The notes beneath the pieces are model-generated. The model searched no databases. It was not told the DNA's origin and saw only the letters and a program-made list of their open reading frames with translations. From the NCBI GenBank assembly GCA_032209605.1, contig JASFXZ010000008.1:62001-126000 (forward strand): 64,000 bases of DNA, in the 5' to 3' direction. This document shows positions 27,301-39,300 of the stretch, in pieces. The translations under genes and the position numbers were made by a program. The first letter of the stretch is position 1, and each line of letters begins with the position of its first letter. The stretch is from Mactromeris polynyma. Lineage: Eukaryota > Mollusca > Bivalvia > Venerida > Mactridae.

Positions 27301-30300
27301 TCCTTTGTTTATTTGATTAAATTTTCGAAATTTTGTGTCATTTTAAGATGAGACTGGGTTTCATGCCAGCCATGCGTCTTTGTCTGTATTAATTAAGTTT
27401 CCCATTACGTTGGTCTGCCTCGGGGACAATCCTGTTTGTGATGACTTTTTATTAGATGTTATTTTATGGCTATGAAAGTTTGGTTTTCATTTTTCGCTAT
27501 TCTTAGATGAGAGACAGAACTGTGATGAATATTAAGAATTGGCTTCTGGGAGTTATGATTACCCTTGGTTTGTTTGCGGAAAAAATTATCTCTGGACCAG
27601 AAGTTGGTGAATTACGTGCCATTAATTGCATCCCTGATGAAGAATCCTATTTGTAATGAATGAATGACAGAAAAATCTAGTTTGTCCCACAATTTATTTT
27701 GACTGATGATATTTGACATTGGGATAAGTAGTTTTGTATCTGAAGGAAAAATTTGGTAGCAGACTGAAGATAAATATTAGGAATGGTTGGCGGTTTGCTT
27801 TGTAAGGTGAGACTGGACTTCTTGTAGGATTAGAAACATGTGGGTCATTTCCTGGTGAGAATATTGGCCTATCCTCTCTTCTTGAATAAAGGGAATGATA
27901 GGGGCTGGGTTTCAGGCAAGGTGAACAGCATAACATGTATAATTATGCTGTATTGGTACCCAATTGATTTGCGGGTCATTCTCTCACCCTTGCCAAATTA
28001 TTTTGTTCTTCATAAACGTATAATGGTATCTTTTAATGTAGCAATTTCTGTTTTTGAATGTTATATTGTTGTGATGATTTTTAACCATTTCATAAAAAAA
28101 GTTTGTTATATACGTTTTTACATTAACAATAAGGCTACCATCCTGATAACTCAGGAATTTAAATGGAGTTATTTTGAAACTTGTTTATGTCCTGATAGCT
28201 ATGCTTGAACGCTTCAGCAGTTTTTCGGAGATACACAATTGGTTACAGGATGTAATTTAGCTGTCATCACTGATCTGCGTGGAGTTCTTTACAATCCGAT
28301 TTAAATTTTTTGAAAACGTGCTGAATCATTCGTAATAATGATATTTGATCAATATGTCACGCTAGAGATGAATTTATGTGAGACGTTGTTTGTAATATTA
28401 ATGGCAACTATTATGGCTACATAATTATTATATTTCAAAAACTGTACTTTTATTGTATTTTTCACTACATTAAATGCTATTTAGTCTCTGTTTTTATCGC
28501 TCAGCTACATAAATGATCATTTTAAAAGAAACTAATACATTGTTGACACTAGGATATCTAGATTTTGAATTACCTGTCACACAAACTTCCAGGCTGCTTT
28601 GAATACAGGTTTTACCTTAGATGGATATCTTGTTATACTGTTCAAAAATTGGCAAAAAAAATGTAAAAACGCTTTTCATTGCCTAAATTTGTCAATTATT
28701 AAAATTATGTAAATATGATCAGAAGGCATACCACAGTTATGTATTCATACTAAGCACTGTATCCAACATAGTCAACTGTCATTGGCTGCGCCGTGGAAGA
28801 AATGAATCACCACTTTTGAAAAAAGGATAAAATTAAACCACCCATGATCTTTTTTATTGTGTACTTACACCATCATCATTGTATCTATGTCACTGATTTA
28901 TTTCTTTATCATGTGATAATGAAACAGCAGTTTTTAAGAAAGATTTACACAAATTTGCTGATACTAAGGGCGTTAAAAATGTCATAGTATTAAAACCAAC
29001 TGTCGGTGTCTATTATTTATCTTGCTATTTTAAATAACATGTTACAGTGTTTAATTAGCTATTGGTACATTACGTTACTGGGGGCATTTTGATAATTTAT
29101 TATGATACAGTTAGATGTACATGTAAACATATGTATACTATATTACTATTTATTAAACAGGTGTCACACTTCAGCTTTTCTCGTTATCTGACCTTTCGCT
29201 GTATAAATATAATCAATGCCATTGCAGATAGATTTTAATGTATACACTATATTAGATAAACATTCTTGTATAGATTTGATAAACATTATTTCAATTAAAG
29301 CTATCGAACTTTGTCTTTGTTATCAGGGCATTGTACGAGGATAGTTGACAAGCAGTATGTTTAGATGAATAGTATTGATCAAAGAAATATTTTGTCCCAG
29401 TGGCTGTGGCCCTTAGGGGCTCGGGGCTAGTTCTTAAAAAAATAAAGCTTTTTGTTAACATCTCTATTACTGTATTGCCTCAGGTTTTAAAAGATATCAA
29501 AGGAAAGTTATGCAACATCCTGTGGGTTTTTAGATTTTGAAGATGGTTTTGATTATTCTGTTTTATTTAGTGCAGTTGTAAATAATTTAGTCCTAACCAA
29601 AAACATATTGAGGTTTTAATGTAATCCCACTCGGTTTCTCTCGACGATTTACTTAAAGAAGCGATATTATTGTACAAGTAGGAGTGGTGACATTTCAGGT
29701 GGTTTTAGGTTACAATTCAAAAGATTTGTCAAAATATATGTTTTATATGCTCGATTGAAGTAGTAAAATACACAGATTCATTCCCTCAATTTTAATTATT
29801 TGGGTAATATATTCGTGTTAAATTTTGTGTATTTAGGCGTATAATGATGTTTAAGTAAGCAGACTAGAGTTGGTTTTGTGGTCCTTGAAATAAAAGCAGT
29901 ACATGTATATGATAAATTTTGTCTTGTCGCTTAATATTGAGGATTTTGAACTCCAAAGGGTTGTGTAACAATGTTTGGTCAAATAAAAAACATCAAAATA
30001 AAGATCTGTTTTCATTTTGTGTTCAGTCTCAATCAATTTAGCTACACAAATATACAAAGCACGTAAATGATACTCTACTCAAAATGAAAACAGATATTCA
30101 TTTTGATGTTTTTATTGACTAAACATTGTAACACACCCTTTGGTGTACATCAAAGTTATTTACGTTTTAATATTTTAGAAACAAATAACAAAGCGTCTAT
30201 GACACAAAACCATTTATTGTGTTTCCAGGACGTAAAGTACATGCATAATTGAAATTTTCATGATTCATTTTGAAATAGAGAGCAAGCAAAATGATACAGG

Positions 30301-33300
30301 ACTGCATGGTTCCCTCCCTCCCACAGTGTTATGATATCCTGGGATGGTGAAAAAATGCAAAACTAATAACCAGTCAGAAGTCAAGTATATTTCCACTTAA
30401 AATAGTGACACACTCCATCCTCTTGTATGTAATTAGCTGTTTCCACTAGAGAAAAAAAAACAATAGCTTTCGAGAGGTTCTTCTTAAGTCTATAGTGTGA
30501 CTTTGATGTAGGACATAGCACTTGAAACTGTAAACAATATGATACAATGGCATGCGGCAATTAAATATTACACATACCCGGCACTTTAATGTTGATTGTG
30601 TTTTTCTAATAAATAATGAATTCATAATTTTCCTATTTCTCCAGTTTTGTTTAAGTATTATGTTAGAATAAATACCTAGAAATTTATAAATGCTCTAGGG
30701 AACCATTGTGTCTGAAAAAACAAGGCTTCTAAACCACGTCCCCTCATTCTGTTATATTCATGTTAAGCTTTGTTTGGCCTTAATAAATTCAGAAACATCA
30801 AACATTTTACCAAAGATTCTTGTCTGAGTGGAAGACTGAGCAGAATATGTAAATGAATACATTTTTTCTGGTCAGTGCAGTTTGCTCACTGAAATTTAGA
30901 TTTGAAATAAAACGTTAAATTAAACAACAACATGCATTGTTCACTTCCTGATTTGACAGGTATGATAAAGTCATTGTACAACACGACCAGCTTAAGTGTC
31001 AGTTATTTTTGGTTATATAAACATCAAATTTACTTGATTTATTGTCATTTGTTTTAATTTATTGAAGGAATTATTCAAATTCATGTTCTGGTGTAAAACA
31101 CTAAAAGATTTTAGTACAGTTACACCAAGTATGATTGGGAGCATGGTAATTACAATGTAATGAAATTTTGATAATTTCATATACTGGTATAATAACATCA
31201 TGATTTTGTCCTACTTGTCTGTCTGTCTGTCTCATATTCGACGATAATATCAAAAAGATTGACATACATGTATATGATAGATACAACTTTAATTGCTATC
31301 ACATGTTAAAAATCATATGACTATAAAATTTTATTGAAAAATTCTCAATTGAACGCATGTGGTGTTATTTGTTTTTAAAAATATCTACACAAACATGTGA
31401 TCACTTAAGTATACTGGTTTACACATTACTGTGCATGAGTGGGTTTATTTCACCTGGGTATTTACGATATTATATTTATCATAAGAACTTTTCGTGGTTA
31501 CCCTTTGAATTTTATAACTTCATGCATGAAACTTATTTGCATAAACCTATGATTAATTGGGTTTAACGAGGTGAATAATGCATAATAACCGCCTTATCTT
31601 GTATATACATGCAAATCTACCACAGACTAAATTTATCATAACAAATTAAGTTTGTCAAATTATCAACCTTCTTGGTATTACTTGTTTATATAATCCTGTA
31701 CTATGGCTGTGATTAAGTATAGTGATGACAATCTCTCTGTGCAAACTGAAATACTGGTGCTGTCAGTGCGAAGTCATTGTTCTAAAAAATAAATTATGAG
31801 ATTATTGTATGATTTGTCTATCTTAGTATTAGTGTTAACACTATTCGGCCTGTCACGTTAATACCTTAATATGTTCTCCGCACGATGCCAAATAAAATTT
31901 ACATGTTTAATCTTGGTTTAAAAATATGATTTATTTACTTTATGGATGATCAGCTATAAATCTTGGCAAAAGACCCTGGTGGGGGGTTGTATTATGATAT
32001 GGATAGAACTTCGGGGATTAAGCGATTGGTCATTAAGTTGCAAGCAGATTATGGTAATGTGTTAACATACACTTGGGTCAGTTTGAGTACCTCGGATATT
32101 TCGGTTTTATTTATAATATTATGACTATGTTTTATGTTTATTAGTCAATATTTGTGTTTGAAATGAACAGAAAGTCTACATTTAGCCATTATTTCCAGAC
32201 GTGTCATGTCTACAGGGGGTGCTCATGGGGTCTGTTCCCAGACCCCCTATTGTGGTTTCTGTGTTGTGAAAAAAATATGCCAAAACTTTAATACCAAGGC
32301 CATATGTCAGTATTTTAATCGTTACTGACAACTGAAAAAGTTTAAACTGCTTGTCCCAGTATATCTGGCTACAAACTCAAGGCTTCATTGCTTTGCAAAC
32401 ATGTTTGTGACACCTTGTATTTTTGGTAATTGTATTGAGTCTATGCCAAAGATCTGATAGAAAGATGGCGTCACATGATTGTTCACTTTACTATACGCAC
32501 AAACTGGTGAACTAGACCGGATCACTCGATTAGTAATGGATATTACTATATGTGTAATTACGTACTGAATTAAATTTCATTTCTATTGGTTAAACGCCTC
32601 CTTTTGTATAAGAAAATGTTGGTTTCTGATGTTTACCTACGTATAATATCTTATTAGTTCTGGTCTGGCAAACACAAACAAATCTTTTGAAATGCAATTG
32701 CTTAAGTAGTATTTTTACATTAAAGTATTTAAAATAACACTTTCATTGTTTGCTATAATGGTGTTTTATTGATTAAACTGTGCAGTCTGGGGCCATTGCA
32801 ACCACTTCAAAGCTAAACAAAGTTCTTGAATCAAGAATAAAATGGATGTTGAATGGATACAAAGTTACTAACAGTTTTTTATTGTATGTTTTATTCAGAT
32901 CCTGACTTTACAAGAGCGATAGAAAATCGTATGATCATGCTATTTTTTATGACGAGTTTGCATGTCATTACTACATCAAAAAACTAACCCAAAGTTGTAT
33001 AATATACACAAAGGAGTCATAGTAATCACCAAAGAATCAGTATTGATCACAAAGGGCTGATAATTACTAAGCTGGATCAATCCTATCATTGCAAATATAA
33101 TCTTTCTTATTTGCCAATTTTGGATTACTTTATCATTTTAATGTCTTATAGTTATCATTTAATTAATTTTCATTGTTTAATTTTGAATCTAAAGTTTAAA
33201 TTTTGACAGAAGTTATATTGTAATTTGTTATGCAAGATTCATCGCTTGCTGTGTACTTATTTTTGGCATTTGTCCATTGGATATGGCCTGATTTTAATCT

Positions 33301-36300
33301 GGTTTTATTTCTATGAATTATAAAATTAAATCATGAACTTTTCAATTGACAGTTGAATAATAGTGTGTATCAGCAATTTCAAACTTCAAGGCTTATAGTT
33401 ATTTACAGCAACTGGATGTCCCTAAAGTTCATGACCTCTTTACTCTTGGATCTCTTGCAATGAAGCTTTGCAACCTATCAAACTGTGGACTGAATTATAT
33501 AAGCAAGATCCGAGGAAACTCCTCCTACTTTGTGTATCTTTCATATATATACGCCGGATGAAATAATAAAATTGTCAGATTGTTCCTGATAGCTGAAATG
33601 TGTTGTTTTCCGAACTGACCATTTGTAGTGAGTTGTATTCATGTCAGTCTATCATAAAGCACAATATATCATATTCTCGCTTCCCTATAGTTTCTCGCAC
33701 CAGTAGGAGCTTAAGTTTTCACCTCTGTACAGTCACCAAATGATGCTCGTCATATGTTGTTTTTATCCCTGATATGTATGTCATTTAGTGTGACTTTATC
33801 TCCTTATTTGTACTGTGAGGATAAATGACCACAGTTTGTTGTGTACTTGTATCCTTAAGTCACAACTTTGTGTCGGTTTTTTATTACCTTTATATTAACA
33901 GATGGGTATAAATTGCTCCTTTTACTGTGTTTCAAGTGCTTTGGACTTATTTTCTCCTAGGTTGCTGACGTTTTAGGCCCCACGTGTCCATTTTTCGGAA
34001 GCTTTTGGGACAGTCTCTTGCCAATGTGAATCTAATAATTGTTATCATGTTTGACGTCAAACTTCGAATACTTGAGATAAAAAGTATTGATAGTTGGACA
34101 ATTATGACACATATAACTACATTTTAATCACTGTACAAAGATGGGAGGATCATATGTTTCGGTGTTCTAAAGCATTGTCATTTTGTCATTTGGTGTTATT
34201 TTTATCATTTTGTGATAATTATCATTGTCAATTTGTTTTAAGATAAATAAATCTGATTTTTTACCCTTATAAACCATATTTTTCTCATTTTATGCCATAA
34301 TATATGCATAGTAGACTGGGGCTAAGTTTGTGCTAAAAGAGTCCAGACATACTTTAAAAACAAGTATTTTACTGTTTAGTAACTGTGAATTATACTACTT
34401 ACTTTGGTCATGAAACTTCAACCAGAAAAATTACTGCCAGTCAGTGTTTTATTTTGTAATAAATGTGTGTTTAAATCATGAGTATATGGTATGCATGTTA
34501 CCAAATAGCTGTCAAAAGTGAAATTGATATACTTAAATGTTTTATAAACATGTCATTAGAGGGGCAAAGAGGACAATTTGCCACAAAATGTAATCCCATT
34601 TCATGAGTTACAGGCCTCTCTCTATATTTTTTACCACCTTCAACAAATATTGCTTTTTCCTTTACTCATTTGTGGACACCCCTAAAATTAAGATGATAAA
34701 TACAGTTTTTATGAATCAGCTGAACTCATATTTTGTCTTATTTAAAGTTAATTGCTTTTATTAACTTTTACTTAGTGTATGTCATATGTTTGTACTTCTT
34801 CCTAAACTCTGAAAGGTGTCTACAAAGACAGAGGCAGTATTTTAGTTATAGCCCAGTTTTCTTTATTGCCGCAAAAGACGTTTCCAGACAATACAATTCT
34901 CTTGGTAATGCTTCAAATTTTATGTGGTTTAAGGTTGTCTTAAACATCAATTCCTATTATCTAAATTCATTTCCTGCTCCAATATTCTGATGAATTTACT
35001 TATCCATTTCTAAGAATTTTCTATGACGTTCCATACACCCACTGCTAACTATTTTTAAAGCGTGATTGGTAAGGAATATGTGACAAAAAATGGTTGTTAG
35101 GGGAACGTCAGGTTTCCAAACTGTCATTGAATGACATTCCTTCAAGTTTCACTTTCGCAGCAATGTCACTTGAGATTAACAAATTATTCATTTGCTATAT
35201 ATTTTTCTGCTCTAGATATTTAAGTATGTAAAACTAGTCATAGCCGTTGACTGCTACTGTTGTGGAATTCTTTATACTGTACTACATTGATACTGCTTGG
35301 TGAACAAAGACAAAACATCTGTCTGATTGCTTTAATGTAGCGTTTAAATCTTAACCTACAACGTGTATGTTAAATTTTAAACTCTTTTTATTGCTAATGA
35401 AATGTGTTTTAATTAAAATCTTGGCAATTTTATAACCTGTCAAAAGAACAAATAGGTTATTGAACTGCCTGCATAAATGCCCTAGTGTTCTCATCAGGAA
35501 AGCTTTTGCAGTATTGGTATTTCAACATATATATTCTGCAGCAGATGAGTATCTGCATGTTGCAGCACTGATGAAACAAACGTTTGCACTGATTAATTTC
35601 TTGTAAATGCAGCTTGGCAATTTAAACAGACTGGTCTAGATTTCTAGCTTTTAACCTCAAAATCTCCAGACAAGTCTATAGTTCTTGAGGAGAAAATTTA
35701 AAAACGAGGTTGTGTTGATTTTTTTAGCATTGGATGGCGTCTGCATCCCCCTCATTGCAAATATATCAGGGTCAAATTTTGGCAAAGTCATAGAACTGTC
35801 ATTTTAATATGCTTCAAGTTTTGTGTAATTCCACCTTACTGTGATTTTGGCACCAATTCGAGTTACTTCTTAATTAATCCCTTCAGTAATTCCCACTCTA
35901 CAACAGTCATACAATACTTAGAAATGTCTTTTGATCTGCTAAGATTGGATTGGGAATTGCAGAACTCTCTGCTAATTTCTGCGTTGTAAGTGTGTGAACT
36001 ATACAATGTCTTAATCATTAAGCATGCTCTTATAGCTGTAAAACATCTCACCCTTTACTTTCAACCTTTAGCATTTGTTGTTATTTTTTCTCTCCTTAAT
36101 TCACTTTGGGATTGGAATTACTGGTCTTTGATGTGGCACATTAAATTGAACATCGTTTTGACTGATTCAAGGTCAGAACCCTACCATTCACATCATGGAA
36201 AATTTCATCTTACAAAAAAACACCATTGTGCTTTGCTTTAACATTACGACTGAGTCTTCTATTTGTTGCTTCATTTATATTTTATATGCACAAGGCGTGC

Positions 36301-39300
36301 ACCCTTAAATGTATTTACAATCTTTTGAACTGAATGTATAGAGTTCTCCTCCACTTCAAATTAAATCTGCCTATGTCACAATCCTGGGCTGATATTATTG
36401 TAATGTTTGAATGGATGTAAATGTTGACATTGGACCATATTTACATTAATAGTGTGTCTATGCCTTAAGTATGTTTCTATGTATTAATGATTTATATGAA
36501 AAATGGCTTTGTAATGATTAAAATGTCTGTCAGAATTTGCTTCATTAAATAATATATAATACGTTTTATGTCAAGTCTTGTAAAAATGTACATATATTCA
36601 GGTAAACCTGTATTTAAAAGAAATATAATTTCTTGCACAGACCCCAATCTACTGTCTTATAGTATTAAAAGTTAAATTTTAAGGTAGAAAGATTTTTTTC
36701 GAGCCGTTAACCATTTTTGGCCATCAAGTTAAATCTAGTTGTTGCTTACCACACTTTATATTTTTGGAAAGTTTACGTGGAATGAAGAAGTTGTTGGGTT
36801 TGTTATCAGAAGGTGAAATGTAAACATGACATTACTCACAGATTTATAAATGTGTGCGTGCCACATTTCAAGTCATTGGTGTAGATATACATATCTATAT
36901 ATACATATCTATGTATACATAAAGAATTTGTGTTCATGTCTGAACTATAAACCTTTGTCATATTGTTTCATTATCAGCACATTTTCAAAAGGGACTAATC
37001 GTGCTATAATTCAAATGTCATGTGGTGCAGTTGACCTCAATTTGCCTTAGTTGGATATGTATGAACTGAATGTATGCCTGGTTGTCATCGGCTGTAGACT
37101 CATATTCCATTCTGAGCATTTTACTATTTAAAATATGGAAGTAATTTCTATTAATAATTCAGTCCATTCACAATCTAGCATGCAATTATCAACGGCGACA
37201 GTGAATTTCTTTTGCTACTTAGTTAACCGCAGAATTAACATTAATTGTACCGATATACCTCCAGGGTATGATGGAAGGTGATGAAAAGACAATAGGAAAG
37301 TGATAGATAATGCATTAGTTAACCACATAAATGCTTTATAGACACTGGGACTGATATATCTCTATACATACTTCCCAAGGTGTAATATGGTAATTATTTG
37401 TGGTATTTTTGGCCAATCACTCTTGATGTATTTGTAATCATGTCTACATATAGCCATGCTTTCTTGTTTTTGCATATTGCTTTCTTGTGAAGCTGTTTGT
37501 TAATACTGTTAACTTCAATATTACTGACAAGAATGTCTTGATGGCTTCATTACAGCAAACATAGGAGTTTTTGAATATATTATATTGATACCATGCAAGA
37601 TCTTGAAATCATACTTTACAGTTTTTAAATGTTGCTCAGAAGGAGCACTTGCAGAAAATACCTTTGGAAGTACTGTATGGTTAGAGTAAAGTAGTATGCA
37701 GTATACATAGTTTTGATAGATATGAATTCTATGTAGTGATGTAGTAGTAACTGTGCCAAATATAGAATAATGATGTAGATGATGAACCAAGAAGATTAGA
37801 GTATAGCTTAGACCCTTATGTTTGCTATGTTGGCCTTGCCCTGTTGGTCTTCTGGTGGTAACTCCGTGCCTGATGACTTTGAGCGATTCTTTTGACGTTT
37901 CTTGTATCCCTTTTTTATGCTGTTCTTAATTTGTATTTTCAGATGTTGATGAAGATTTCCATCAAGTGTTTACTGGCTTCAAGGACCATGTGGATCATTT
38001 TCGATTGCTGCTCCTAGAAGGCAACTTTATGCTTGTTGGTGGCAGGTATGCCTTCTTTAAATTTGTTTTATATACTGTACATACTTTTGAAATGTGCTTC
38101 AACTATTTTACCAAGATTTGGAAACATATTTTGAATATTTTCACACATATTTTAAAACACATCTATTACTTGACCAAATATTTGACCTGTTAGCTAGAAG
38201 GAACTAGAATGGTGTTTGGTAGTTGGTGGTGTGGTTTTCAACATTGCTGCAAATTGTTTTCCAGTTGTTTGCAATTTTAGAAGTTTGTATTTAACTATTT
38301 CTCACTTTGCTGAATCTGTGCTAAGAAAATTTGATTACAAATCAGTGAAAGTTACTTTTTTTTCTTACATAAATGAGCTTAAAATAAACTTCTACATATT
38401 TGGAAACAAATTAAATTTGCTTTGCTTAATGAAAGACATCCATTCCCACAAAGTTGTTATTTATTTGTTTTCAGTTTCTACTTTTCATTCCTGTAACTGA
38501 AATAGAATTGAACATAAGACTGAAATTTATGTGTTCATTACGATTTCATAATCTTCCTTACTTTGTTTTGCAGAAACGAAGTCTATAATATCAGCCTAAA
38601 GACTCTTGAAGAAGATGAAGAACGGGTAAGCTAATCTTTATTTGACACTTTTATGATGGAAATGTTCAAACTTTCTGTTTCTGTATGATTTATTACCAGC
38701 TTAGTAGATTTGATTTACTGCATTATTCTCAATGAAGTTGAACTATATTGTTCCAGTCAGTTCCAATATCTCGTTTTATTTATTTTGAACTCCTTGAATA
38801 GTGTAAATATTTATTTTCTTTCATGATTCTGATTCGATTTCCGTTCTGACTTGATCCCTGTTCCAAGTTTTTTTCCATATATTTTTTACCGCATTTCCTG
38901 AGTATTATAGCAAACTTGCAAAATACAGAAACGTAGACGACAGATATAGAAGATATCTTTTAAGTAGTTCCTTATAAAGGATTTATCAGTTTATTCATAT
39001 ATCCATTTATCTACTAAATGTTTGTCGGAAATATCTCACACAGCCAATGTTTTACCTTTAAATATTGCTCTGACATCCAATGAAATTTGTGCTTATGACT
39101 CATAATAAATTTTAGTCTTAATTGTATACACACACTTCCATAAAAATGTTGTCTCAAGTGTATAATGATGCCCGTGTTTTATTTTTTGATGATTCACTAG
39201 TGAAATAACAGCCACCATGTCACAATATTACCAGCCAAATTTAAAGGCTTGCATTGATTGTTTTCAAGGGGCCTTTTTCACCGCCATTTTAAGAACAAAA

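Larger units (their letters stand above)
15347..37942 (+). other. Semaphorin intron 1 (22.6 kb)
   Basis: Bounded by donor GTAAGA after exon 1 and acceptor ttgtattttcag before exon 2. The longest open frame inside is 122 codons (27840-28208) without any recognisable features. It contains a 363-bp foldback element (19649-20011), a small MITE (22394-22527), a 12-bp perfect hairpin (23664-23695) and an inverted repeat with long arms (about 29952-30145). A large first coding intron is common in animal guidance genes and often carries enhancers, but no specific enhancer can be read here. Confidence 0.85.

Noticed and set aside
27840..28208. Open frame of 122 codons inside intron 1
   Set aside because: Its translation is low in information, rich in Ile, Val and Phe in the way AT-rich non-coding DNA gives, and resembles nothing I know.
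29851..30057. Minus-strand frame of 68 codons
   Set aside because: It lies in one arm of the inverted repeat and its spacer; a by-product of the repeat.
37966..38193. Longer open frame running through exon 2 and beyond its donor
   Set aside because: The first 26 codons are real exon 2; after GTATGC at 38046 the Sema pattern stops and resumes only in exon 3, so the remainder is intron.
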